Below the pieces are notes generated by a model. The model made no database searches. It had not been told where the DNA came from and saw nothing but the letters and a program-made list of their open reading frames with translations. Made by a program: the position numbers and the translations under genes. Below, in pieces: positions 55,131 to 64,000 of a stretch of DNA of 64,000 nt. This DNA is from Theileria orientalis strain Shintoku (taxonomy: Eukaryota; Apicomplexa; Aconoidasida; Piroplasmida; Theileriidae): assembly GCF_000740895.1 (NCBI RefSeq), contig NC_025261.1, positions 1,240,001 to 1,304,000 on the forward strand. Reading direction: 5' to 3'. How positions within the stretch are numbered: position 1 is the first letter of the stretch; every line of letters begins with the position of its first letter.

Positions 55131-57118
55131 CTAAAAACGGTACACGTACGAATTCGAGAGGGTCAAGTACCGTACCCACTTATAAGATTTAATATAATTA
55201 TTATTGTACATTATGTTCAAAAACCTTATCTGAAATAATTTATGATGCCGGCTTTAAAGGTTGTAGTTATTTTTCTTCCTTTATCAATGTTAGTAGTTTT
55301 AATAGCTTCAACGTATATACCTATATCTATCTATATACCAATTATATCTGTACATGTCAATTACACACACATATATGTCAATTAAATAGGCAGTTCCACA
55401 TTTCAATAGGTCATATATATATACACACACACACACAAATATATCACCCATCTACTTAGTTTTAAACAAACCTTGACATCGGATACGTTATACAGAGGTA
55501 TCTCAAACATCATGTTTATTGGCCCAAACTGCTTAACATTAACGTTACTGCTTGTGAATGTAATATCAGCGTTCAATTCAACCTCAGTGTACCCCTAATC
55601 CAACATTAGTAAACTTCATTCCAATTAAATTTAATTGCAACTGGTTAACTTTATTAGCGTTAAATCAAATTTAACTGTGGTAACAGTGGTCAAACCTGTA
55701 TTTTCTTAACGTTCCAGTATATGGAATTGTCGTTCACTTTATGATCACATGCCTATCCATTATTCATCAGAGCCAATAAACCTTAATTACCTAATATCAA
55801 CCAATACTTAGTGGCTGTAAACTACTTATTAAAACTAACTTGATTGAAGCTCTTGGGATGAAACGACATTGTTATGTTTTTAATATTTGACGGCAATTTA
55901 CAGGTCAAGAGGAAAAATGAGTTAATATCGAAAGGCAGGCACGACACCACCTTAATACTCAAACTGCACTGCAAAAAACATTATTCACTGTTATCATACG
56001 AACATGAGCATCAGTATAGCTGGTGCCATTGGTAACTACTTGAATAAGAGTGTACAACCGACCTTGTTTTCAGAGATGTTCACTGTTGGCATGATTTTAA
56101 ATGGCAGGTTCAGCGATCCTAGAACCCTGTATGTCATCAGTGTGTACTCGCCCTCCTTTGGCACAAACTTTATCACCTTTTCTCTTTCTAGGCTTGATAT
56201 GTCGGCGCTTTCGTCAAACGTGCAGTTGTTCACTACACTCTCAAGACCACTTTCAATAGCTTCAGTGTAATTTGCGTCAATTGACCTTGTGCTTGAGGCG
56301 TTTTGCATATTTTGTGCTCCCAGAAGCTGCATTTTTAAATCTCTGTTTAGAAATAGCTCTATCGTTGGGAACCCCTTCAGGTACGATTTAACTTGTATTT
56401 GGCCTTCAATTGTGTACTTCATTTCTTCTGCGCTCATTTTTGCCGTCACCTTCTCCAGAATGTCAATGAATATCTCATTTTTGTTATTTGGGTTTATCAG
56501 TGACTTGTTACTCACTATTGACGGTATCACCGTCTGGTTACTACTATTTATCACCGGTTTAAACTACACATAATTTATTTCCTATAGTCACCGTACCGTA
56601 TTGTTCGACGATATTGTCGATGTGTTATATATTTTCTGTTTTAGCTGATTTATATCCAGACACTGTGCGTATCCGTAGTCCAATATTTCGTCCAATATTT
56701 CATACGCCAGAATAAAGTTATTTTTTATGCTCTCCTCGTTCAACAGTCCTATGAAATCCTACGCAAACATTTATTTCCTCCCATTTTATTCACAAACACC
56801 AAATACGACCTACTTTTAGGAAATTTGTTATTTTTTGAAGCAATTCAAACACGTACGATGGCGAGGTTATGTACTTTGTCGTTATTACAAAGTATAGGCT
56901 CGACCTTCTAATATAAAAGTACAACATTCCGTCCAACTCAAACAGTGGCACTGAGTCACCTCTTTCTTTCAAATGTTTATAGAATCGATCAATGTCTGAA
57001 AATTATTGTTAATAAGCTTTTATGGATAATTAATACTTTTCGTCGACTCATTTCTAAAATTCCTGGATAATAGAACATCTCCACTAGGCGAGAGTATAAA
57101 GAATTGCGATACGGTCAT
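55131..57118 (-). CDS. Adaptor complex mu subunit (AP-4-like)
   Basis: Eight exons: 57037-57118, 56814-56995, 56597-56758, 56063-56563, 55840-55968, 55696-55752, 55472-55594, 55131-55229; 444 residues, the usual mu size. The longin-like N-terminus MTVSQFFILSPSGDVLLSR closely follows AP-4 mu (MISQFFILSSKGD). The mu homology domain has IEGQIQVKSYLKGFPTIELF and ends WVRYLTLSNSYVYRF. Mu subunits bind YxxPhi-type sorting signals on TGN or endosomal cargo, important for rhoptry/microneme protein sorting in Apicomplexa. AP-4 assignment rests on the N-terminus only. Convergent with the MACPF gene, stop codons about 61 bases apart. Intron 7 (55230-55471) carries a TA/CA microsatellite. Confidence 0.9.
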
Positions 57119-57668
57119 TTTTAGATATCCATTCAACAAATATTTAAACTATTCGCCGCGTCGATGTGTGGCGTGCCATTGGTTTTATTTTTTCAATATA
57201 TTCTCTATTTTTTTAAAAAATGTATTATTTTCAATTCAAATACTTCATATAAATTTATAATAACATTTAATATCATATATCATTCATTTTGTTACATATG
57301 ATTCATATAATTATACAAATTGCTCTCTATTTCGACATACATTACAAATTTAGCTTATATATGTTATTAATGTATTACTTATTACACAATCTATAATATA
57401 TACATCATATATACTGGGTAATTTTACTACTCTTGTCACAAATTCACGTATGACTACACTACTACTCGATCGTCCATTTATTTTGTAAGATACATTTTTT
57501 TAGTCACTTTAAGCAATTTTCATACAACTTTATGTTTTTTAAAGCTGCTCATCTAAATTTTATCTAAATGTGTACGGGAAGACGCCTGGAAGTACTTGAG
57601 ACGATTCGCCATGATTCCTTTAATAAATTTATCACATAATTCTAAATTTTAACATTTAATTTTTAAAA

Positions 57669-58722
57669 ATGAATAACACTGATGTCGAGCAACCTACAAA
57701 GGCTGCGTCCATAGCTGGAAGCACTGAAACTCTCGATGGGTTCAATGATATCGAGATCCCAGATATTGACGAGCAAAAGAGGAGAAGGTCATCCAAAAAT
57801 CTCTCCATAATTCTAGTGAGCATATTCATAGCGTGGCTAATACTCTTTATGGGTGTAACAATCTACCAAATCAGGAGCTACAAGAGATTTGTCCTCAGGA
57901 GAGACGTGGTAAGTAGCAAATTACTAATTTAATTTTTAGAAACAAATCCTCGATGAGGAGCTGGAGACTATAGAAGAAAGCAAAAGGAGAGAAATAACGA
58001 AGTCAGTTTTGAAACGTCTTGATGGATCCTCGATCACAATGTTCGTGCAACCCGGGTTCGAGAGCTTGAGGGAGATTAGAGCAGCTGAAATTGAGGAGCT
58101 TGCCAATGTCGAAACAAAGGTAGAGTCGTTTATGAAATCAAAATCATTCAATTTAGCTGAAAGGTACGAGGACCTAAAATTTGAAAAGGTTAACCAGAAC
58201 TGTTACAGAAAAGATTTCATTAGATATAATATTTTAAACAGCGGAGTAGATTGCAGACTTGTGGTAAAAACATCAAACATAGGAGCGGGGTCCAGTGAAA
58301 ATTCTGGAAAATGTGCAACTACATACTATTGGATATACAACAGTCCTTCAAAAAATGAAACAAAGATATACAGCTTAGGTCCCTACTACGGGCATCACTA
58401 TGTCACCGTAAGCGAGTCATTGTTTGATAAAGAAAGTAAATCTGGATCATTAACACTCTTTGGCTGTCAACCCCCCTTGGATAAATACGAAACGAGCGAT
58501 GAGCCAAAAAGAATCCAATCACTAATAAAAGTAAATGCCATTATAACCCCAAACTCATATAAATCGAAAGATTTCAAAAAATTTCAAATAGATTTGGATA
58601 AATTAGCCAGAGAAGAAATTTCGAAAATAAATAAAACGATCGATGAACTTCATTACGATCGGGAATCTGTACGTGATTACACAACTCTAAAAGAAGCAAC
58701 GAGCTGCATCTATTCATTATAA
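57669..58722 (+). CDS. Type II membrane protein, unknown function
   Basis: Exons 57669-57908 and 57940-58722 joined in phase 0 through a 31-nt intron, 340 residues. A 45-residue cytosolic N-terminus, acidic then basic (KRRRSSKN), is followed by one membrane helix (LSIILVSIFIAWLILFMGVTIY) without a cleavage site, then an ectodomain with a coiled segment (LDEELETIEESKRREITKS) and a folded part with four Cys (NCYRKDF, DCRLV, GKCATTYYW, FGCQPP) and a late one (ATSCIY). No family recognised. Cys pattern and topology suit an ER/Golgi or surface protein. AT-rich codons. Confidence 0.85.
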
Positions 58723-59276
58723 ATTAACTTAAACCTATCCTTAAAAAATTATATCAACAGTGATACACCATCAAATCAAGCTAATGTTTTACGTAACAGA
58801 AATATGTACGCGAATGATCTACACATTTACATTAAAATTAAATAAACAAGAAAATATCCGGATAAGCTAGCATAAAAATAATGATTATATATAGATAGCC
58901 AGTATAGGTTAATCAGTATTTTACCAAGGATTTTTAGATGTGTGGGGTGGAATCTTAAGTTGTCTTTATATTTAAGAAGATTAGACTTTATTAATGTGGA
59001 ATTAGATATATTCACAAGGTCTCAAACCCTCTAAGGAAACCCGATTGAATTCACAATATATCAATTTTTATTGATTTATTTTCACGTAAACACAACGTAG
59101 TATGGGTGTTAAAATAGTTGGATTCATATATAGACTATTCAACTGATATGAACATATAAACACTCTTCAGCAAACAGATCAAAATACACATTGGATAGAT
59201 CCGACTTGAATGATATTTTACAGCCTCATCCTGAACATAAAACGACGCTCTTCCCAGACATTGAAAACACACTATT
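58723..59276. other. AT-rich intergenic region
   Basis: Between two plus-strand genes. No supported gene; the last 130 bases are likely 5' UTR of the Alba gene. Confidence 0.5.
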
Positions 59277-61007
59277 ATGTCGGATAACAGCATACAAAGC
59301 GCAGACAAGGCAGTACTGGACAAGAAGATGCGCGAGTTTGAAAACGCCAAAACTCTGTTGATATCCTCTAAAAGACCAAAGGCCTTCCTCATAAGAACAG
59401 CGTGCGAGTTGCTGGCAGGAGGTACAGAAGTATTGATACTGAGTGCTCTTGGCGACGCAATGGGACTTTGTTTGCAACTTCAGATGCTTCTCGTCACAAA
59501 GAACGCAGCCACGACCTTTAAGATAGAAACGCTGCTTAACAAGTGCGCTAACGAAAAGTCTAAGAACCCGTTCTACATCCCAGGATTGCTGGTGTACATG
59601 AGGAAACACCCGGAATTCAAGGGCTCGAGAATCTCACCGGGATACATCGTATTCTCGCCGAAGACTGCAAATCCAACGCCACTATACGAGACTAATCCCA
59701 CGGAGTTCGTAGTGTCAGTGGACGCTGGAAACCCGGAACTCTCGGTCGGAGGAGCGGGAGTCAACGGAGCATTTGGCTCACTCTTCCAAGAAATGGGCTA
59801 TGACTTAAACTCTTTCAGAACACTTTTCACAGGTAACTCATACTTGAATATTAATTAAGGCATAGTTAGATATACCTATGCATAGCAAATTAAATGCTTG
59901 GATATGGAGTATTATACATAGCAATATAGATATAATTAAAATTATTAATTGTGCACACATTTAAGTATATATAGCTAGAATAGAAGGAATAAGTGAAAAT
60001 TTAAATATACCGAATATAGATAAGATATAATATAAGATTTAACTAAATGCAGCCTTAAAAATGTTGTAGACCTATTAAAGCACACACGTAAACTAAATAA
60101 CGAGGACCCTACGCAGTTTATGGCAACAGCTGAAGAACCAAACAATCACGTGCTATTCTCACTTTGCAGAATCCCGAATGATTCCTCTTATTTTAAACAT
60201 GAAAACGAAGGAGTCGTTTTCGTGACGATATTTAAAAATAAGTTTCCACATTCCAACGTAAGAATTAAGTAAAGTAGATAAGATATAGTTACAATAATAT
60301 GAAAAAATCAGTAATGGAAGATAAACTAATAAACGACGTAGAGTCACAATTTGGGATTTGTGTACGTAGTTGGGCCGAACGGAGCTAACTATAAGACAGT
60401 AGACGACTTCCTCGACGCAGTACACAAGTTAGGAGACAACATGGTCACAGCGTTGTGTGACTATAACGGGACGGCAAAGCGCGAAACAGCAAAAAAGCTC
60501 CCCAGAGTAACAACGTGCCGCCTATGCCTAGTATCTGGAGGGATCTACAAGCACCCAGAAGTGACGAAGCTGGACGTAGCAAAGTCGCTGTTAAACGTGA
60601 GTATAGATAAAATAGATGGAACCTAGTAACAAATGGGAAATTAGATATAGGTAATAGCAGTTAAATACTGAAGATAGGATTTAAAATAATAAAGATAATA
60701 TAAGATTAAATTAACACATATAGGGTGTGGCCGAAGGATACAGGCACGGACCTACGCCTAGGTTTAACTTTGCATACGATGAAGACGTATTCAGAGTGGT
60801 AAGTACAAGTTACAAGTATTTGGTAAAAGATGGACTCGAAATATAGAGTTGAAGGAGTATAGAGTCAGATAAGTAGTTGTATTAACGAGTAAACGATGGA
60901 CTATTGCTATATAATACCATGATATAATGACATTAAAGACGGCAATAATAAAAACAATATAGGCATGGTGTGAAACGACAGGACTCAAAGCTACGCTACC
61001 AGAATAA
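59277..61007 (+). CDS. Alba-like protein with C-terminal possible macro-like domain
   Basis: Five exons: 59277-59832, 60037-60257, 60342-60596, 60724-60798, 60963-61007; 383 residues. Residues 1-75 match Alba: RPKAFLIRTACELLAGGTEV and ALGDAMGLCLQLQMLL, the dimer helix and DNA/RNA-binding surface. The rest is not Alba. It contains VVFVTIFKNKFPHSN, GFVYVVGPNGANYKTVDDF and TTCRLCLVSGGIYKHPEVT, where the SGGIYKHP turn resembles the SGGI-x-G loop of macro domains; the last two short exons add FAYDEDVFRVAW. If macro-like, it would bind ADP-ribose. Alba proteins regulate mRNA in apicomplexans; a fusion could link RNA binding to ADP-ribose signalling. Exon 2 acceptor (60036) was placed by phase because the nearer AG at 60052 gives a stop. 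Confidence 0.8.
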
Positions 61008-61301
61008 AAAACATAAAAAGGTCAAAAATAAAAAAAAAATAAACAAAATGGATACATATTTTAAAACGAGAGTGCTCTACGAAACTTACAAGAATATAAT
61101 ATATTCGTAAAAGTATTTACAATTTCAATATTATTCCCTCTATAATACACACATAAATATGGAAATAATATAGAAGAAAAATTAGGTGGAAGGTTGGTAT
61201 GAACAGATAGGGCTGGAAGCTTGGAGAATAGAAGGAAACAAAAACAGTGTATATGTAACATAAATATGAGCATAAAATAACAAAGTAAAAACTTAAACAA
61301 T

Positions 61302-62268
61302 ATGTACAAGATAATATGTAATCAGTTGTATAAATTAAGTTTTAGAAGTAGTGTACTAAGAGTTAACAGTAGATATAGTAAAATAGTAAATAGAAATGTG
61401 TATAGTGTAAAAAATGTTACAAATAACAATAAGTTGTTTATAAATAAAAATTATATATGTACGAGTAGAAATATAATAAAACAAAATAGTTTAAGAAGTA
61501 CAAATAGAAGATTCCATCACCAAGAAGGAGTAAAGAACGATAAAATAGAGGAAGGAAAGATAAGGAAAGATGAAAGTGAAGGGGAAAATGAAGCAAATGA
61601 TGTAAATGGGCATTTGAAGGAGGATGGAATCACGAAAAGAGAACGAGCAATGAGGAGAATCAAAAGTAGATTCCAAAAAATCAAAACGTACATAAAACAG
61701 AATAAAAGAGTGCAGAACTTTAAAGTATACATAAACCAAAACAAGAGGATACAGGACTTTAAGGTGTTTTTGAGAAACAGCCAGAGGTTCCAAAGGTTCA
61801 GAAGCTACGCTACGCAGAAGAGGCAGAACCTGAAGGGGCTCACGAACAAGGTGAAGAGGAGGGAGAAGCTGCGAGAACTGAAGAAGAGGTTCGTGGCGAG
61901 GTCGAAAGCGGTAAGTTCAGGAGCTAATGCGCGCAGTTCAGCATACTCACGGTGTTGACGCTGAAGAGGTACGGGAAAATCGGAGTCTTCATATACCTCT
62001 CGTAAGTTGCGGCACAGTCACAACGTTCAGGGTCTACGTGGCGACGCTGGCGGGGATGAACGCGATAGTGTTCATGAACTATTTGACGAGCGAGCACGTG
62101 CGGAAGGCGCTCAACTACTTCGACATCACCTCCCTTAAGGTGCCGGACGTGGACAGCCCCTTCGCAAAGTTCACGGTGGCCTACATAGCGACGAAGCTGG
62201 TGGAGCCGCTGAGGCTGGTCGTGTCAGTAATGATCACAATCGCAGTGACGAGGATACTAAAACGCTAA
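61302..62268 (+). CDS. FAM210-like DUF1279 protein, probable mitochondrial
   Basis: Three exons: 61302-61910, 61937-62001, 62031-62268; 303 residues. A 60-residue Asn/Arg/Ser-rich leader (MYKIICNQLYKLSFRSS...) without acidic residues fits mitochondrial import. Then an acidic and a Lys/Arg-rich helical part, and the DUF1279 domain: LKRYGKIGVFIYLSVYVATLAG, a first membrane helix, and a second helix (VEPLRLVVSVMITIAVTRIL). Human FAM210A/B are mitochondrial inner-membrane proteins of this type. The codon usage changes sharply: exon 1 starts AT-rich and becomes GC-rich toward exon 3. Introns are only 26 and 29 nt. Confidence 0.85.
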
Positions 62269-62633
62269 TGTGTATGCTGAACGCAACACGCAACAGCAGA
62301 GTTATGGACAATCGCCAGTGCCCTATGGATTTTGGACGCTTTGAGCCATACGAAGATCGGCGACGAAGGACCTTTGTGCCGGTCTTGTTGTGTTGCAGAG
62401 TTTACATACACACCACTAATTTGTCATCAACACAAGTTATTTTTAATTATTACTCTCAATAAAGTTATTAGTAGTTGTTTTTATGTAAAACAAGTGAGAT
62501 GGATAAAATTTGAATGCTCTGCTGGGATCAAATCCTATTCAAGTAGTAACACGTTAATTAAATTGATACCGGTACTTAAACAACCAATAAAACACCCACA
62601 CCGAACTGTAAAATACGTTAATCAGCTATTGAA
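62269..62633. other. Intergenic region
   Basis: Between the FAM210-like and DNAJC11 genes. Two short plus-strand frames here look like chance; no family match or splice support. Confidence 0.5.
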
Positions 62634-63836
62634 ATGCCAGTTGAACTTTCATTATCACAAACCGTAGAGGATTACTTGAACAAACGCAATAACTTGAGCA
62701 GGGGTTTAAACCACTACGATATCCTGGAGCTGGACCCCAATTGCTCAAAAGAAGACATTAGGCACTCATACTACCACTTTGCAAAAATGTTCCACCCAGA
62801 TAAGTGAGGATTAGTTAAGCAAATTTACGATTTGGCCCAGAAATAAACTCACAGTATATACCTTATAGATTCACACATTTATTTAAAACTCATGGCAACC
62901 AAACCTTTTGATATAGATCATTTTAGGTGTGGAAGTGACGAATACGCGTTCCTACTGGATCAAGTGAAAACGGCATACGAAACACTTTCCAATGAGTATA
63001 AGAGAGTGCATTACGATATCGTCAACTGTAACTTCGATGAGGAGCTTATGAATGACAAATTGATTCCAATTTACGATCGTATGCGTCAGAAATATTACAC
63101 ATTCATAAATGATAACGTGGAAACGTATTTACTCCTAGTAAACAGTCAGTTCATTCAACAAGGTATTAATTAGAGGCAGAATAGGGTTACAATTGGCTAA
63201 AATACCAGAGAATAGTTTAGAACACTAAAACACGCAATATTGGCTTAAATTTATAAATTTAATCGAATGATAACTTAAATGTAGGACTGATAATTAAGAA
63301 AGCGTTATATGGGAACTTGACTCTAGTAAACCCGGAAGAATTGAAATCTCTATCAACTATAGAGAACAAACATCTGAAGGGCCCATATATAGATGTCACA
63401 GTCCAGTTGCAACTGCTGATACAAAACGGAGTATTGAACTTGAACTCGGGAGCTCCGACTTCTTTCGGATATTTGCCTGGATTCTACAACCCAATTGATT
63501 TTGTATGATTATAGTAGTCTAAACTAGTTATTTACTTTTATTATCAACAACTGATAATGGCATAGGAGAGGAGTGAGGGGATTGATGAGTCGCAGTTATA
63601 CATATTATACTTATTCAGAGTAAGAAATACTACTTTCAACCAACAAACAATTAGTTACTGGCATAATTAACGTTTTAACCACAGTAACTACACTAATGAA
63701 TAATTAATAGAACAATGTTCACGAGGTGACGCTGAATGACCATTCGTGCGTTCGTTTGCCAATGAAGTCGCATTTGGTGTACGGAAATTATATCAAAGGG
63801 CCATTTCCTCTCTCAAATTTAGCATTAATGGTATAA
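62634..63836 (+). CDS. DNAJC11: DNAJC11 homologue, shortened
   Basis: Five exons: 62634-62803, 62927-63162, 63285-63502, 63566-63619, 63711-63836; 267 residues against 559 in human. J domain: NHYDILELDPNCSKEDIRHS, HPD in FHPDKCGSDEY, then TAYETLSNEYKRVHYD. The C-terminal half is DUF3395: KKALYGNLTLVNPEEL, YIDVTVQLQLLIQNGVL, LPGFYNP and LYILYLFRNNVHEVTLND, as in human DNAJC11. The long middle beta-barrel-like part of human DNAJC11 is missing. DNAJC11 associates with MICOS/SAM at the mitochondrial membrane and cristae. Exon 1/2 join (AA/G) restores the J domain; an apparent exon start at 62892 is intron. Confidence 0.9.
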
Positions 63837-63965
63837 TATGGTAAATATATACTACAAATACGTGGTACACATGGGGTCAGCAAACATACATATTTTAAAG
63901 TAAATCTAAGTATGAAGTGTATTTTACCATAAATTGTAACATAAAATGACACCCAAATCTAACCA

Positions 63966-63983
63966 CTCGGATTCTAATCCGAG
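63966..63983. other. Short hairpin near right edge
   Basis: CTCGGAT and ATCCGAG form a perfect 7-bp stem around TCTA. It is followed by AGTTCAAGTG, which resembles a tRNA T-loop, but no D-arm or acceptor stem can be built within the window. See rejected items. Confidence 0.3.
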
Positions 63984-64000
63984 CTATCGCAGTTCAAGTG

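Noticed and set aside
62268..62667. Two plus-strand frames of 64 and 111 codons after the FAM210-like gene
   Set aside because: No family features, overlap each other and the DNAJC11 start; treated as chance.
63940..64000. tRNA-like 3' half (hairpin then AGTTCAAGTG) at the right edge
   Set aside because: Anticodon loop would have the wrong size on either strand, and no D-arm with GG is present upstream. Flanking sequence beyond 64000 would decide.

Overview
This window looks like nuclear DNA of an apicomplexan, most likely a piroplasm (Theileria or a close relative). Genes are dense, introns are short GT-AG introns (about 30 to 240 nt, one of about 640), and intergenic DNA is AT-rich. Marker families are present: 6-Cys (s48/45) protein, TSP1 and lectin surface proteins, a compact MACPF protein, a DOZI/DDX6 helicase and an H2A.Z variant. 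The genus is inferred from style and gene families, not from a database match. Many genes are split into up to 10 exons; I rebuilt them by hand from splice sites, reading phase and family alignment, so an exon edge may be off by a few codons.

0-10 kb: a GC-rich cluster of strong hairpins (about 440-680), then on the minus strand H2A.Z, TRAPPC5, the DOZI/DDX6 helicase and a small unknown protein; a RING-H2 protein follows on the plus strand. 10-20 kb: two multi-domain secreted/membrane TSP1 proteins face each other (676 and about 1415 aa). They share a repeated cysteine module; the larger also has a SUEL-type lectin domain. Between them lie a His-rich single-exon gene and a multi-pass membrane protein. 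20-27 kb: mitochondrial-type bL32, two small probable mitochondrial proteins, a type II Hsp40, and a bacterial-type aminoacyl-tRNA-protein transferase (Aat family) in six exons.

27-43 kb: a 2225-residue single-exon protein, a 6-Cys protein divergent from a small protein kinase across a 13-bp-arm palindrome, KRR1, a Qa-SNARE and mitochondrial-type uL22. 43-58 kb: a Na+/H+ exchanger, SF3A2, a J-domain protein with a degenerate thioredoxin fold, then three tightly packed plus-strand genes (GDP-mannose pyrophosphorylase, an E2 with a signal peptide, a MACPF protein), an AP-complex mu subunit and a type II membrane protein. 58-64 kb: an Alba/possible macro-domain protein, a DUF1279 (FAM210-like) protein and DNAJC11.

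Themes: housekeeping RNA biology and ribosome assembly (KRR1, SF3A2, DOZI, bL32, uL22), vesicle traffic (TRAPPC5, Qa-SNARE, AP mu), organelle maintenance (DNAJC11, FAM210-like, E2 with leader), and host-interaction proteins (TSP1/lectin pair, 6-Cys, MACPF) that serve no single visible pathway but mark an invasive parasite.
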